A stretch of DNA of 64,000 nt. Source: Deinococcus detaillensis. Lineage in GTDB: Bacteria > Deinococcota > Deinococci > Deinococcales > Deinococcaceae. Location of the stretch: the NCBI RefSeq assembly GCF_007280555.1, contig NZ_VKDB01000003.1, positions 265,376 to 329,375 of the forward strand, written 5' to 3'. The notes under the pieces are model-generated. The model was not told the DNA's origin, made no database searches, and was given only the letters and a program-made list of their open reading frames with translations. Position numbers and translations under genes: made by a program. Positions 48,798-60,135 of the stretch are shown one piece after another. Within the stretch, counting starts at the first letter, position 1, and each line of letters begins with the position of its first letter.

Positions 48798-49039
48798 CGG
48801 GTACGTCTCCTTGCGGGGTGGGGGAGGGGTGAAGTCAGCTTTGAGCCCATTGAGAAAGGCTGGGCAGCACCGGCTTCTAAGATAGCGGCGGCTGAAGTCG
48901 TCACAGCTTGGATGGTCTTTGCTGGCGCTTCTTCACAGAATCTTCACAACCGCTTCTCCTCCTCTTCACGCCCGACCCGTACTGTCGCGCTATGCCGCTT
49001 TGTGCCCAGATCTCCCCCCAATACCACCGCCGCCAGCGC

Positions 49040-49070
49040 TTGACAAAACAATGGTAAGTGAGTCCATACT
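49040..49070 (+). promoter_or_regulatory. Promoter of the TetR gene
   Basis: TTGACA (49040-49045) and CATACT (49065-49070), spacer 19. Transcription would start at or next to ATG 49076. Confidence 0.5.
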
Positions 49071-49076
49071 TACTTA
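49055..49076. promoter_or_regulatory. Putative TetR operator palindrome
   Basis: Half-sites TAAGTGAGT and ACTTACTTA around CCAT, complementary except one base. It covers the -10 region and the first base of the start codon, as expected for autorepression. Confidence 0.6.
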
Positions 49077-49684
49077 TGGCCCGACCACGCACCATCAGCG
49101 ATCAGCAAATTGTGGACGCGGCCCGTGAAGTCTTTTTGGAACATGGTTTTTCGGCCACGACCGCTGAAATCGCTCGCCGCGCCGGCGTTTCGGAAGGCAC
49201 GCTTTTTAAGCGCTTTGCCACCAAGGAGGAACTCTTCGCCCAAACTGTCGGCCTGCATCACGTTCACGACTGGCACAAAGAGATGCGGGCGCTGATCGGT
49301 AGGGGCGATATGCGCTCCAACTTGGAGCAAGTTTCTTTGCTGATCGTCACGATGGCCCGTCAGGTGTTGCCGCAACTGATGATGATGTGGTCGCGCGGCC
49401 AAGTCCCGCCGGTTCATTTCAAGGGAGGCCACGACCCGGTCAGCGCCGACACGGCCGTGATCGCTCAGTATTTGCGGGCGGAAGTCGGGCTGGGGCGGCT
49501 GCGCCCAGTGGACTGCGAAGTGGTGGCTGACGCCCTGATGGGAGCGCTGACCAATCGCATCCACCGCGAACTCCTACAGGGCAGTGGGATCGACGCCGAG
49601 TACTTTGTCAAGACGATGCTGGATTTCTGGTGGCCGGGCTTGGCACCGCCGGCACCCCAAGATCCTTCATCCAAAAGTGAGTAG
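49076..49684 (+). CDS. TetR-family repressor of the efflux operon
   Basis: 202 residues. The N-terminal helix-turn-helix reads ISDQQIVDAAREVFLEHGF, TAEIARRAGVSEGTLFKRFATKEELF, the standard TetR pattern. The C-terminal ligand domain is helical and variable (LLIVTMARQVLPQLMMMWSRG); its inducer is unknown. ATG 49076 is preferred to 49058, which lies within the operator. It sits 91 bases ahead of the RND efflux genes on the same strand and most likely represses both itself and them. Confidence 0.92.
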   Translation: MARPRTISDQQIVDAAREVFLEHGFSATTAEIARRAGVSEGTLFKRFATKEELFAQTVGLHHVHDWHKEMRALIGRGDMRSNLEQVSLLIVTMARQVLPQLMMMWSRGQVPPVHFKGGHDPVSADTAVIAQYLRAEVGLGRLRPVDCEVVADALMGALTNRIHRELLQGSGIDAEYFVKTMLDFWWPGLAPPAPQDPSSKSE

Positions 49685-49775
49685 ACACACGCTAGACCAA
49701 ACCGTTAGAACAAATTGCTGCGCCCGAACTGCCTTCCCGCCCTCCTTCTTTGTTTTGACTGCTCCGCCGAGGTGA

Positions 49776-51289
49776 ATGCGCTTGAACGCTCTCCCACGAA
49801 CTTCCCCGCTTGTCCGGAGCCGCACGGCCAACCAGAGCACCGTGACACTGAGTGCCGCGCTGCTGTGCGCGTCGCTGCTCGGTTCGGCTCTGTTCGGCTC
49901 TGCGCTGGCCCAAACGGCTCCGTTGGCTGCGCCGCCCGTGACGGCCACCCCCGCCGCCGCGCCCACACCGCCCGCCGCGCTGGTCAATCCGGTGCTGAAC
50001 TTTGACCAAGTGCAGCAGGCCATCAAGACCTCTCCCGGCTGGCGCAGCGCCGAGGAAAATTACCGCGCCGCACAGTACAACCTCGACGCCGCCCGCGCCC
50101 GCACCGGACTCAGCCTCAGTGTGGGAGCCAGCGCGACGGCAGGCAAAACCCCGCTGGACGGCGGCGATTACAAGGCCGCCGCCACCCTGACCGGCCAAGT
50201 CGGGGCCGCCGTATTGCCGTGGGGCAGCGCCTTTGATCCGCTTCGCGCCGCTGAGCGTGCGCTGAGCCGCGCCGCCTTTGACTTGCAGGAGAGCCGCCAA
50301 ACGCTGCTGCTCACTGCCCTGCAAAATTATCTGGCCGCCCAGAGCGCTGCCACGCAGGAAACGCTTACCGCTGCTCAAGCGGCGCTGGCCGCCAAGCAGC
50401 TCGACGCCGCCCAAGTTCAGCGCCAGAACAACTTGCTGAGCTTGGAGGGCCTGCTCGACCGACAGGGCAATTTGGAAAACGCCCAAGCCAGCGCCATTGC
50501 CGCGCAGGCCAACCGCGAAATCACCCAGCGGCAACTGCTCAGCGACTTGGGGCTGGACGTGGGCCTGAACCTCAAGTTAGTGCTGCCCAGTCGGGCGGCC
50601 TTGCCCGACGCGCCCGCACCTGTCGAAGACTTGCTTGCCCAGGCTTTGCAGGGCCGCAGCGAGGTTCAAAAAGCCGCCTCGCAACTCGAAGACGCCCGCG
50701 CCACCGTGGTGAGCGCCCAGCGCGACCGGTTGCCGGGGTTGTCGGCCAATCTCAATTACGGCGAACTCGGCGGCACAGGTGGGCGCAGCGTGAGCGGCAG
50801 CCTCGACTTCAAGACCGGCGTGACGGGCGCTCAAATCAGCTTTCCGCTCAAGGCCAGTGAAACGCCGATTCCCACTTCGCTTTCGCTGGGCCTGAGTGGC
50901 AGCTTTAACGTGCTGGGCAGTGCGGCGAGCGCGGCGATTGCCAGTGCCCAGAGCAGCCAGCGCAGCGCCGAGCTGGCCCTGCAAAGCGCCCGCACCAGCG
51001 TCGAGCTCGACGTGCGGCGCAAAGACAACGACGCGCTGAGCACCCGCCGTTTGGTGGAAGTGCAGCAGACCGCGCTGACCCGCGCCCAGACCGCGCTGGC
51101 CTCGGCCCGCGCCCGCTTGGAGGCTGGACTTGGTACCGCGCTTGACGTGCAGGTCGCCGATGTGGCGGTGCAAAACGCCCAAGCCAGTTTTGACCAAGCC
51201 GTCAGCAACGCCTACCTCGCCAAATTGCAACTCGACAAAGCCGCCGCCCGCTTCAACGCCGCCCTCATTCTCACCGCCGGAGCCAAACC

Positions 51290-51293
<4 letters not shown>
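49776..51293 (+). CDS. TolC-like outer membrane efflux protein 1
   Basis: 505 residues. Signal peptide near 22-46 ([22 protein letters not shown]) after a basic N terminus, then a Pro/Ala-rich spacer ([16 protein letters not shown]). Two internally repeated helical halves follow, as in outer membrane factors: [60 protein letters not shown], and in the second half [22 protein letters not shown] and [29 protein letters not shown] ribosome site precedes the ATG. The stop overlaps the second gene (ATGA). It should form the outer membrane channel of the tripartite pump. Confidence 0.88.
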
Positions 51294-52380
<1,087 letters not shown>

Positions 52381-52381
<1 letters not shown>

Positions 52382-53661
52382 TGCCTACGGCTAGCCGGTT
52401 TACCGCTGCCCCGCTCGCGTTGACCTTGCTCAGCGCTACCCTCCTGCTCGGGGCCTGCACCAAGCCCGCCGCCGACACACAAAAAGCGGACGCCAAGCCC
52501 AGCACCTCCAGCACCAATAATCTGGACGCCGCGCCGCCCAAGACCAATGCTCTCAAAGTCGGTGCCATCACGCCCAAGCAGGGCAAGCTGAACGTGAGCC
52601 GCACCTCCAGCGCCACCATCACCGCTGCCCAAGACAGCCAGGTGGCGGCCCTGACCGGCGGCGCGGTAACGCAGGTGCTGGCGGTGGCGGGCCAGAGCGT
52701 CAAAGCGGGCGACGTGGTGGTGCAACTCGATACCTCGGCCCTGCGCCAAACCTTGGAGAGCGCCCAGCTTCAGCTTCAAAGCGCCCAGATCAACCTGGCC
52801 CAAACCCAGCGCAACACCAATCAGGGCGATCCGCAGCTTCAATCGGCGCTGGCGGCGGCGCAGGCCAACGCCGACAAAGCCCAGCAAGACGTCACGGCCA
52901 ACCGCAATTTGCTGAGCCTCGGCGGCATCAGCGCGGCTGATCTCAAAGCCAGTGAGGCCGCGCTGGCCCAAACCCAGTCGGCGCTCTCGCTGGCCAAAAA
53001 CAACCTGACCCAAAACGGCCAGAGCGGCAGCGGCAGCTTGGCCCTGCTGCAAAATCAGGTCAAGAGCGCTCAGGTGTCGGTGGGGCAAGCGCAGGAAAAT
53101 CTGGTGAAAGCCAGCGTCCGCGCTCCCTTTTCCGGCACCGTGGCCAGCGTCAGTGCCAAGCTCGGCGAATATGTCAACACCGGCACGGCCGTGTTTAGAT
53201 TGGTGGACGGCAGCAGCCTGACCGCCGACTTCAACGTGTCGCCCAGCGACGCCGCCGCGTTGGTGGCCGGAAGCAAGCTCAACTTCGACTACGGCGGCAA
53301 AACCTACCTCGCCGTGATCAAGGAGGGAGACCGGGTGACAGGCAGTGACCGACTCGTGCCGCTGACCACCCGCTTGTTCGGCGCGAGCGCTAGCAACTTG
53401 CCAGTGGGCGGCGTGGGCCAGATGCGCTACCGCGTCTCGCTGGCGTCCGGGGCACTGCTGCCCAGCGGCGCGATTCAAAACGACAGCGGCGACAATGCCG
53501 TTTACTTGGTCAAAGGAGACGCAGCCCAGCGCCAGACCGTCAAAATTTTGGCTGAGTCGCAGGGCCAAGTGGCGGTCAGCGGCATACCGAGCGGAGCGCA
53601 AGTCATCTATCCGGTGCCGCCGAGCCTCCAAGACGGCGCGAGTATCAAGGTCGGTGAATAA
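52381..53661 (+). CDS. Membrane-fusion (HlyD/AcrA-like) adaptor lipoprotein
   Basis: 426 residues. The signal peptide ends in the lipobox LGAC with Cys26, so it is anchored in the membrane. A biotinyl-lipoyl-like half (ALTGGAVTQVLAVAGQSVKAGDVVVQLD) is followed by a coiled hairpin (about 115-215), the second lipoyl half (VRAPFSGTVASVSAKLGEYVNTG) and a beta-barrel and MP domain. It bridges the RND pump and the outer membrane channel. Its ATG overlaps the stop of the previous gene (TAATG), so translation is coupled. Confidence 0.93.
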
Positions 53662-53664
53662 AGT

Positions 53665-56600
53665 ATGGCGGATCAGCCCAAAGGTGACGGCCCTTCAGAG
53701 AAGAGCAATTTAATCGGCAACATGCGCTCCAGGATGAAGGCCAGACAGGAGCAGAACGCGGCGACTCCCGTCAATCTGAGCAAGGGGGGTCAAGCCGCGC
53801 CGACGGACTCCCGTTCGTCTGGCTCACAGCCGCCTGGCCCGCACTCCTCCGAGCCGCTGCCCAAAATCAATCCGGCCATCAGTTTCAGCGTGTCGCGCTA
53901 CGTCTTTTCAATTGGTGTGTTCGTGGCCGTGGTGCTGCTGGGCCTGCTCAACACCACCCGTCTCGGCGTGGAACTGCTCCCAAACTTTGAAGTGCCGATC
54001 TTGGCGGTGTCTACCAGTTACAGTGGCGCGACCCCTGACCAAGTCGACCGCGAGATTTCGCGCAAAATCGAAGACGCCATTAGCACCATCAGCGGCGTCT
54101 CGGACATTCGCTCGACCAGTACCAGCGGCCAGAGCGCCGTAATCATCACCTTTCAAGACGGCACCAATATCGATTCGGCGGCCAACAGCGTTTCTCAGTC
54201 GGTGGCGGCCATTCGCGGCACCTTGCCGAGTGACGCCAACGCGCCCATCGTGCAGAAATTTGATCCCAACGCCCAGCCGATTTTGACTTTGGCCCTTCAG
54301 GGCGGCACGGCGCGGGCCGCCGACGTGACCACCTACGCCAGTGACGTGTTGGTGCCGCGCCTTCAGCGGGTGGCAGGCGTGGCCGACATCACCGTATCGG
54401 GCGGGCCGACTCGCCAAATTCAGGTGCTGATCGACCCGGCCAAGTTGCAAAGCTACAACCTGACTCCGGCCCGGCTGACTCAGGCCATCAGCACCTCGGC
54501 CTTAGACCTTCCCGCCGGATCACTGACCCAAAACGGCAATTCCATCGGCTTTTCGACCCGCAACACACCCACCAGCGTGCAGGGCGTGGGGCGCATCATC
54601 GTCGATCCGCAAACCGGATTGACCGTCAGCGACGTGGCCACCGTGCGCGACACCTCGGCGGCGGCTACCAGTTACGCCCGCTTCAACGGCCAGCCCGCCG
54701 TGCTGCTGGGCGTGCGGAAGGCTTCGGGCACCAACTCGGTCTCGGTGGCCGACAGCGTGCGGGCCAGCATGGAAAGCGTCAAGTTGCCGCAGGGCTACAG
54801 CCTGTCCCTCTCCGAAGACTCGACCCGCACCACCCGCGCCACCGTCAACGACACCTTCAAGGAATTTTTGATCGGTATCGCGGCGGTGGGCGTGGTCGTG
54901 CTGCTGTTCTTGGGGCGGCTCAATACCGTCTTTGCGGTGGTGCTGGCCATTCCCATCTCGATCAGCGCCGCGCCGCTGCTCTATAACCTGTTCGGCTTTA
55001 CCTTCAACCTGATTTCACTGCTGGCCATCATCGTGGCCATCGGCATCGTGGTCGACGATTCCATCGTGGTAGCCGAGAACGTGCAGCGTTACCGTGACCT
55101 CGGCTATGACCGACTCAAATCGGTACTCTACGGCGGCTCGGAAGTGTTTAGCGCCGTCACCGCTGCCAGCTTTTCTTTGCTGGCCGTGCTGGTGCCGCTG
55201 AGCTTTATGCCGGGTATTCTGGGGCAATTTTTCCGGCAATTCGCTATCGGCCTGATCGCCGCGATTGCCCTGAGTTGGCTGGAATCGCTGCTGTTCCTGA
55301 CCGTCCGGATGGCGTACACCAGTGATCCCGACCCGATTGGCTGGCCGCAGTTTGGCCGCTTGCTGGGAAGGTTTCCCGAAATTATCAAGTGGGGCTTTGC
55401 CCGCCGCACGCTGGTGAGCGCTTGGGGCATCCTCGGCTTGGTGGTGTTCGGCATCGGGCTGGCCGTGATCTCGCGTCAGGCCGGAACCGGGCCGATCATC
55501 TTCGCGGCGCTGCTGCTCTATCCACTCATCATCGGCGTCGTCCGCTACGTCCTGATGGTGTTGCTGGGCCTCCTCGAAGCTGTCACCACCACGCTGCACG
55601 GCATCGTCAACGGCGCAGTTATCCGCCTCGCCCGCGCTTATGCCCGCAGCGTGGCATGGGCCTTGCCGCGCAATTTGCTGGTCATCTTGCTGGCGGTGGC
55701 GTTCTTGCTGACCATCGCCATTCCGATTGGCAAGGTGGGCTTTGCCTTCGTGCCCAAGAGTGACGGCGGCATTCTGACGGCCAGCTTGACGCTGCCGGTG
55801 GGCACCAGTCTGGATCAAACCAACCGCGCCGCCCGCAAGATGGAAAGCTATTTGCTGGCTCAAAGTGAAGTCAAACTGGTTTCGACCAGCGTGGGCAGCG
55901 GCTCGCTTCAAGGCACCGGGGCCAACGGCAGCGCCGTCACCGTCACCCTCATCGACAAAAAGCTGCGCCCCGGCATCGACGATCTGGTGGCCAAGTACCA
56001 AGTCGGCATCAAAAAAGCGCTGGTGGGCGTGCCGGTGGGTACCCTCAGCGTGGCCGCTCAGCAAAACGGCCCCGGCGGCTCGTCGGACATCAGCTTGGCG
56101 CTCAGCGCTCCCAATCAAAATATTCTGGAAGCCAAAAACCGTGAGCTGATGCGTCAGCTCGGCCAAGACGGCAACCTCAGCAGCGCGACCAGCAGCCTGA
56201 GCGCCACCCGTCAGGAGCGTAACTTCGTGCCGAATCAGGCGCAGCTGGTCGGTTCCGGTCTGACCACTTCGGACTTGGCGCAGGCGCTGAGAAGCTACAA
56301 CGACGGCAGCAAAGCCGGGAGCCTGCGCGACGGCGACAACAGCGTGGACATCGTGGTCAAGCTCGATCCCAGCTTGCTGCAAACCGAGCAGTCGCTGCTC
56401 TCGCAGACGGTGTATTCCTCGGCGCTGTCGGCCAACGTGCCTCTCTCCAGCCTCGGCAGCTTCCGGCTCCAGCAAGCGCCCGCGACGCTCAACCGCTTCA
56501 ACAAGGCTTACACCGCCACCATCGACATCAACCTCAAAAAGGGCGGCCCCAACGCTTTTTCTTATCAGCAAACCATCGTGAGTAACGCCACCAAAGCGGG

Positions 56601-57219
56601 CATTCTCGGAAACGGCGTGGCGCTGGGCAACGCATCGAGCTTCGGCTCGGCGGGCTTGACCGGCAACTTGGTGGTCTACGGCCCCGCCGTGCTGGTGCTG
56701 GCCATCCTCATGACCTACTTGGTGCTGGGTAGCCAGTTCAACTCGTTCCGTTACCCGCTTTACTTGCTCCTGCCGGTGCCGCTGGCTATCGTCGGCGCGG
56801 TCTGGACTCTCTTTTTCTTCAAGACCTCGCTGGACGTGATTACCATTCTGGGCATGGTGATTTTGCTGGGCCTCGCCACCAAAAACTCGATTTTGTACCT
56901 CGAATTCGTGGTGGAGCGCATGAAGCACTTGCCCATCAAGGAAGCGCTGATCGAAGCCGCTGAACTGCGTTTCCGGCCCATCATCATGACCACCATCACC
57001 GTATTGGTCATCTCCATTCCGCTGATCTTCGGCGGCGGCGAGGGCGCGGAATTTCGGCGCGGCTTGGGCATCGTGATCATGGGCGGTGTGATTACCGGCA
57101 CGCTGCTGACCTTCTATGTGGTGCCGAGCGTGTTTTACCGCTTCGAGCGCAACAGACAACAGCCGCGTGAAGTGCAGGCCGAAGTTCTGCCGAGCGGAAT
57201 CGCGCCCGCGACGGACTGA
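53665..57219 (+). CDS. RND efflux transporter (HAE1-like), with extra N-terminal tail
   Basis: 1184 residues, longer than the usual 1020-1050. A polar N-terminal tail of about 70 residues ([21 protein letters not shown]) precedes TM1 ([16 protein letters not shown]). The periplasmic porter domain follows, then [17 protein letters not shown] with the paired Asp near 462 in TM4 that relay protons. Between TM6 and TM7 are two added hydrophobic segments (about 582-604 [20 protein letters not shown] and 610-645). The second half repeats the layout and ends with [14 protein letters not shown] and [20 protein letters not shown]. Exports drugs, lipids or metabolites; the substrate is unknown. Confidence 0.94.
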   Translation: MADQPKGDGPSEKSNLIGNMRSRMKARQEQNAATPVNLSKGGQAAPTDSRSSGSQPPGPHSSEPLPKINPAISFSVSRYVFSIGVFVAVVLLGLLNTTRLGVELLPNFEVPILAVSTSYSGATPDQVDREISRKIEDAISTISGVSDIRSTSTSGQSAVIITFQDGTNIDSAANSVSQSVAAIRGTLPSDANAPIVQKFDPNAQPILTLALQGGTARAADVTTYASDVLVPRLQRVAGVADITVSGGPTRQIQVLIDPAKLQSYNLTPARLTQAISTSALDLPAGSLTQNGNSIGFSTRNTPTSVQGVGRIIVDPQTGLTVSDVATVRDTSAAATSYARFNGQPAVLLGVRKASGTNSVSVADSVRASMESVKLPQGYSLSLSEDSTRTTRATVNDTFKEFLIGIAAVGVVVLLFLGRLNTVFAVVLAIPISISAAPLLYNLFGFTFNLISLLAIIVAIGIVVDDSIVVAENVQRYRDLGYDRLKSVLYGGSEVFSAVTAASFSLLAVLVPLSFMPGILGQFFRQFAIGLIAAIALSWLESLLFLTVRMAYTSDPDPIGWPQFGRLLGRFPEIIKWGFARRTLVSAWGILGLVVFGIGLAVISRQAGTGPIIFAALLLYPLIIGVVRYVLMVLLGLLEAVTTTLHGIVNGAVIRLARAYARSVAWALPRNLLVILLAVAFLLTIAIPIGKVGFAFVPKSDGGILTASLTLPVGTSLDQTNRAARKMESYLLAQSEVKLVSTSVGSGSLQGTGANGSAVTVTLIDKKLRPGIDDLVAKYQVGIKKALVGVPVGTLSVAAQQNGPGGSSDISLALSAPNQNILEAKNRELMRQLGQDGNLSSATSSLSATRQERNFVPNQAQLVGSGLTTSDLAQALRSYNDGSKAGSLRDGDNSVDIVVKLDPSLLQTEQSLLSQTVYSSALSANVPLSSLGSFRLQQAPATLNRFNKAYTATIDINLKKGGPNAFSYQQTIVSNATKAGILGNGVALGNASSFGSAGLTGNLVVYGPAVLVLAILMTYLVLGSQFNSFRYPLYLLLPVPLAIVGAVWTLFFFKTSLDVITILGMVILLGLATKNSILYLEFVVERMKHLPIKEALIEAAELRFRPIIMTTITVLVISIPLIFGGGEGAEFRRGLGIVIMGGVITGTLLTFYVVPSVFYRFERNRQQPREVQAEVLPSGIAPATD

Positions 57220-57236
57220 GCAAAAATCTTCTTGAC

Positions 57237-57268
57237 AGCCTCCACCTGATGAGGGATGGAGGCTTTTT
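57237..57268 (+). terminator. Rho-independent terminator of the efflux operon
   Basis: AGCCTCCA/TGGAGGCT stem of eight base pairs, 12-base loop, then TTTT. Placed 17 bases after the RND stop. Confidence 0.9.
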
Positions 57269-57280
57269 ATTGACTGCCTC

Positions 57281-58276
57281 TCAATTGCCTGAGCGCACTG
57301 GCAAAGGTTCGAAGACTTTCTTGCTGACGCCGCCGAAATCGAGTTCACCAATAACGTTCAAGCTGTTATAAACGCGGTTGCTGCGGGCACGCACATTCAG
57401 CGGCAAGGTAAAGACGAGCTTGCTGCCCTCTCGCCGGAACTTTACATTCTCGCTTCCAGTTTGCCAGCCGTCTGCGCCGCCGAGTTTGAGCTTGCCTGCC
57501 TGTCCACTTTCACGGTATTCCAGTTCGTAGTTGAAACGGGCCGAGGTTGGAAAATTTCCATTGGGTACAGTGTCGATCACCAGATCGCATAGGTGCGCCC
57601 GGCCCGCTATCAGGCCCGTCCGAACGACTCCGCTCTCGGCGTCCCGGCAAGTCGTGAAGTACCACTGGGTAAATTTGGGGGCCGCTACGCCCGAACTGGA
57701 CGTCTGGGGCATAGACCGAGCCGGGACAGCGCTGGTCGCTCCTCCGCAGCCGCGCACGCCACTCCAGGCCGTGTTAAATCCGGCAGCAGGAAACAAATAA
57801 GTCAGGGCCTGACCGCCGCTGGGCCTGTTGATCCGCACCGCTAGGCGCTTGCCACTTTGCAGGCCGCGCACCAGTTGGCCGACGACCGGGCCATAAAAAC
57901 CCAGACTGCGGGTCTTGAGATTGTCCCTTTCATCCACCACGCTCACCAAATCGCTGTTGCGCAGGGTGATGGCTGGATCATTGCCCAAGCGGATGGTTAC
58001 AGCAGGCTTTAAACCCTGATCAAGCTGACCTTCGGTGATTAGGTCGTTTTTGCTCCGCAGCACAGCCCATACATCAGGCTCCCCCCGGTTGGAACACTGC
58101 ACCGTTAAGCGCGTGTCACCGTACTGGTCGTACTGTTCGTCTATGGCTACCACACTGGTATTGACGTCGCTGATCGGGTCAAGCGAGTACGAGTAGACGG
58201 TGTTGGTGCCAGCCACGCGGGTTGCGGCTAGAGTACCGGAAGTCAGTAAAAGAGCAAGGAGAGCAAGAGGTTTCAT
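57281..58276 (-). CDS. Secreted protein of unknown function, 331 aa
   Basis: Signal peptide MKPLALLALLLTSGTLAAT. The mature protein appears beta-rich in two parts: residues 25-160 (YGDTRLTVQCSNRGEPDVWAV, VTIRLGNDPAITLRN) and 190-331 (FTQWYFTTCRDAESGVVRTG, FRREGSKLVFTLPLNVRAR). Four Cys (in VQCS, RGCGG, TTCRD, HLCDL) suggest disulfides. A Ser/Pro linker (SAVPARSMPQTSSSG) joins the parts. No known domain recognised. It converges with the efflux operon. Confidence 0.78.
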   Translation of the reverse strand: MKPLALLALLLTSGTLAATRVAGTNTVYSYSLDPISDVNTSVVAIDEQYDQYGDTRLTVQCSNRGEPDVWAVLRSKNDLITEGQLDQGLKPAVTIRLGNDPAITLRNSDLVSVVDERDNLKTRSLGFYGPVVGQLVRGLQSGKRLAVRINRPSGGQALTYLFPAAGFNTAWSGVRGCGGATSAVPARSMPQTSSSGVAAPKFTQWYFTTCRDAESGVVRTGLIAGRAHLCDLVIDTVPNGNFPTSARFNYELEYRESGQAGKLKLGGADGWQTGSENVKFRREGSKLVFTLPLNVRARSNRVYNSLNVIGELDFGGVSKKVFEPLPVRSGN

Positions 58277-58285
58277 CTTGCTCTT

Positions 58286-58291
58286 ATTTTA
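58286..58291 (-). promoter_or_regulatory. -10 element of the secreted 331-aa gene
   Basis: TAAAAT, nine bases before the ATG at 58276. Confidence 0.45.
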
Positions 58292-58356
58292 TGTCTGAGT
58301 TGCTTACACCTTTATTCGTGCCGCTATCCTGAAGACCTATTGCCTGAAGATTAAGC

Positions 58357-58665
58357 TCACTCGCCTCTGGGCCACTCGCTGACCGGCACGAACTCCACGC
58401 CCTCAGCCTCGGTGCCGGTGATGCGGTACTTGTCGTCAAAATACACGGCGATTTCGCCCCGGTCAAAATGCTCGCTACTGACAATGCCTTTTCGCAGCAC
58501 GTAGCCTTTGCCTTCCTCGGCCACGCCGATATGGGCCGCTTTGGTAAAGCGCAGCGTTACGGTATCGCCGTGCCGCAAAGTTCGCAGCCGCACGTTATAG
58601 ACGCCGCCGCCCAAGTCTTTCACGTTGGGATTGGCGGGTGGTTTCTTGGCAAAAAGATTAAACAT
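58357..58665 (-). CDS. Small hypothetical protein, 102 aa
   Basis: 102 residues, no signal peptide. Beta-rich, SH3- or SPOC-like composition: GGGVYNVRLRTLRHGDTVTLRF, HIGVAEEGKGYVLRKG, GEIAVYFDDKYRITGTEAEGVEFVP. Family not recognised. A Shine-Dalgarno CAGGAGC precedes the ATG, so it is translated from a leadered mRNA. It lies 40 bases from the M20 peptidase gene on the same strand and may be co-transcribed with it. Confidence 0.75.
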   Translation of the reverse strand: MFNLFAKKPPANPNVKDLGGGVYNVRLRTLRHGDTVTLRFTKAAHIGVAEEGKGYVLRKGIVSSEHFDRGEIAVYFDDKYRITGTEAEGVEFVPVSEWPRGE

Positions 58666-58705
58666 GGTTGCTCCTGAGTGACCAGCAGTTTAACCCGTAG
58701 AGGCT

Positions 58706-59851
58706 CTACACTTCGCGCAGCAGCGCCGTCAGCAGACGCACGTGGTCGGGCCAGCGGTCTAGGCGGATATGTTCGTGGGCCGCGTGTGCGCCGTCGCCGG
58801 GTGCGCCGAGGCCGTCGAGAGTGGGCACAAACGGCGCGGTGAAATTGCCGTCGCTGCCGCCGCCGACCACTTCCTCAGTCAAATCGAAGCCGAGGCCAGC
58901 CGCCAACTGTTTGGCCTGAGCAAAAAGCTTCATCGTGGCGGGGCTGCGTTCGAACGGTGGGCGGTTGAGCCCTCCCGAGACCTTGATCTCCACGCGGCTG
59001 TCGCGCGGCGTCAGGGCCTGCATGGCCTGAGTGATCCGCTCGCCTTCTTCCAGCGTGCTGACCCGCAGATCAATTTCAAAGCGGGCTTGGGCCGGAATCA
59101 CGTTGACTGCTCCGCCGCCCGACACCGCGCCCACGCTGACCGTCGTGCCTTTTTCCGGGTCGGCCAGTGCCTGCACCGCCAAGATCTGGTGCGCCGCTTC
59201 GCTGATGGCGCTGGCTCCTTCGCGGGGCTTGTTGCCCGCGTGGGCCGCTACGCCGCGCAGTTCCACCAGAAAGTGTCCAACGCCTTTTCGCCCCGATTTG
59301 AGGGCGTGGCTGTCGGCCACCGGCGGCTCTATGACCAACACCACGCGGGCACGCTGAGCGGCCTGCTCGATCACGGCGCGGCTGTGGTGGCTGCCGATTT
59401 CCTCGTCGGGCGTCAGCAGCACCTCGATGCCGCCCGCCGGATAATTGCCTTCCAAGCTCCTCAGCGCGTAAAACAAGCCCACGATGCCGCCTTTCATGTC
59501 GTAGCTGCCGGGGCCGTAGACCCGCACCCCCTCAACTCGGAACGGCATGTCGCTGAGGCTGCCTTGCGGCCAGACCGTATCGGCGTGGGCCAGCACCAAA
59601 ACACGCTTTTGCTGTGCCGCGCCGGTGTCTTCTGAAGTCCCGAACAAAAACTGCCGTGTGCCGCCGGGCAGCGCGTGGGTGTGGGCCTGTAGGTCTTTGG
59701 CCCACTGCTCCACCGCGTCCTGTACGGTGCAGACGGCCAGCATATTGGAGGTGGGCGATTCGAGCTTGACCAACTGCTCCAAGTCGCGCAGCAAGGAGAC
59801 GAGCGGCTCGGCTTGAAGGTCGGGGACTGAGGGCTGAGCAGAAGAGGTCAT
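58706..59851 (-). CDS. M20 family metallopeptidase (carboxypeptidase G2-like)
   Basis: 381 residues, two-zinc peptidase. Ligand motifs: VLAHADTVWP (His, then catalytic Asp), GPGSYDMKGGIV (bridging Asp), TPDEEIGS (catalytic Glu and ligand Glu), and the C-terminal HEHIRLDRW (His). A dimerisation domain with GVAAHAGNKPREGASAI lies in the middle. GGGSDGNF is typical of the glutamate carboxypeptidase subgroup. No signal peptide. It probably frees C-terminal amino acids or deacylates amino-acid conjugates. Start supported by a TAAGCT box. Confidence 0.93.
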   Translation of the reverse strand: MTSSAQPSVPDLQAEPLVSLLRDLEQLVKLESPTSNMLAVCTVQDAVEQWAKDLQAHTHALPGGTRQFLFGTSEDTGAAQQKRVLVLAHADTVWPQGSLSDMPFRVEGVRVYGPGSYDMKGGIVGLFYALRSLEGNYPAGGIEVLLTPDEEIGSHHSRAVIEQAAQRARVVLVIEPPVADSHALKSGRKGVGHFLVELRGVAAHAGNKPREGASAISEAAHQILAVQALADPEKGTTVSVGAVSGGGAVNVIPAQARFEIDLRVSTLEEGERITQAMQALTPRDSRVEIKVSGGLNRPPFERSPATMKLFAQAKQLAAGLGFDLTEEVVGGGSDGNFTAPFVPTLDGLGAPGDGAHAAHEHIRLDRWPDHVRLLTALLREV

Positions 59852-59857
59852 GCCGGT

Positions 59858-59863
59858 AGCTTA
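59858..59863 (-). promoter_or_regulatory. -10 element of the M20 peptidase gene
   Basis: TAAGCT, six bases before the ATG at 59851. Confidence 0.6.
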
Positions 59864-60135
59864 TCCGGTTTGCGTTCAATCTGTTCTCAAAATGGTGGGG
59901 TTTCATTTCGGGAGCGCCTTTCTCGGCCGCTTTTGGGCTTTCTTGCCGGCTGGGTCAGCAGGTTTTTCTTGGCGGATTGACCGGAATTCTCGTCTATTTT
60001 GGAGGGGGGAGAGGACGGCGCAGCCACACAAATACAAATCAGCCAAGCGCCGTGCGCCGAAGACCTTCATCCGACCTGCACCTACAAATGAAGACAGATC
60101 CGTGTGCCTTTGACCGACCATTATTAGTTTAGAGA

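Noticed and set aside
55015..57351. 778-residue minus-strand open frame
   Set aside because: Antisense to the RND pump and its terminator; low-complexity His/Gln/Ala composition and no domain.
59850..60121. Two overlapping frames of 87 and 72 residues between the M20 and zapE genes
   Set aside because: Neither has a good start signal, recognisable domain or coding bias; the gap is treated as intergenic.
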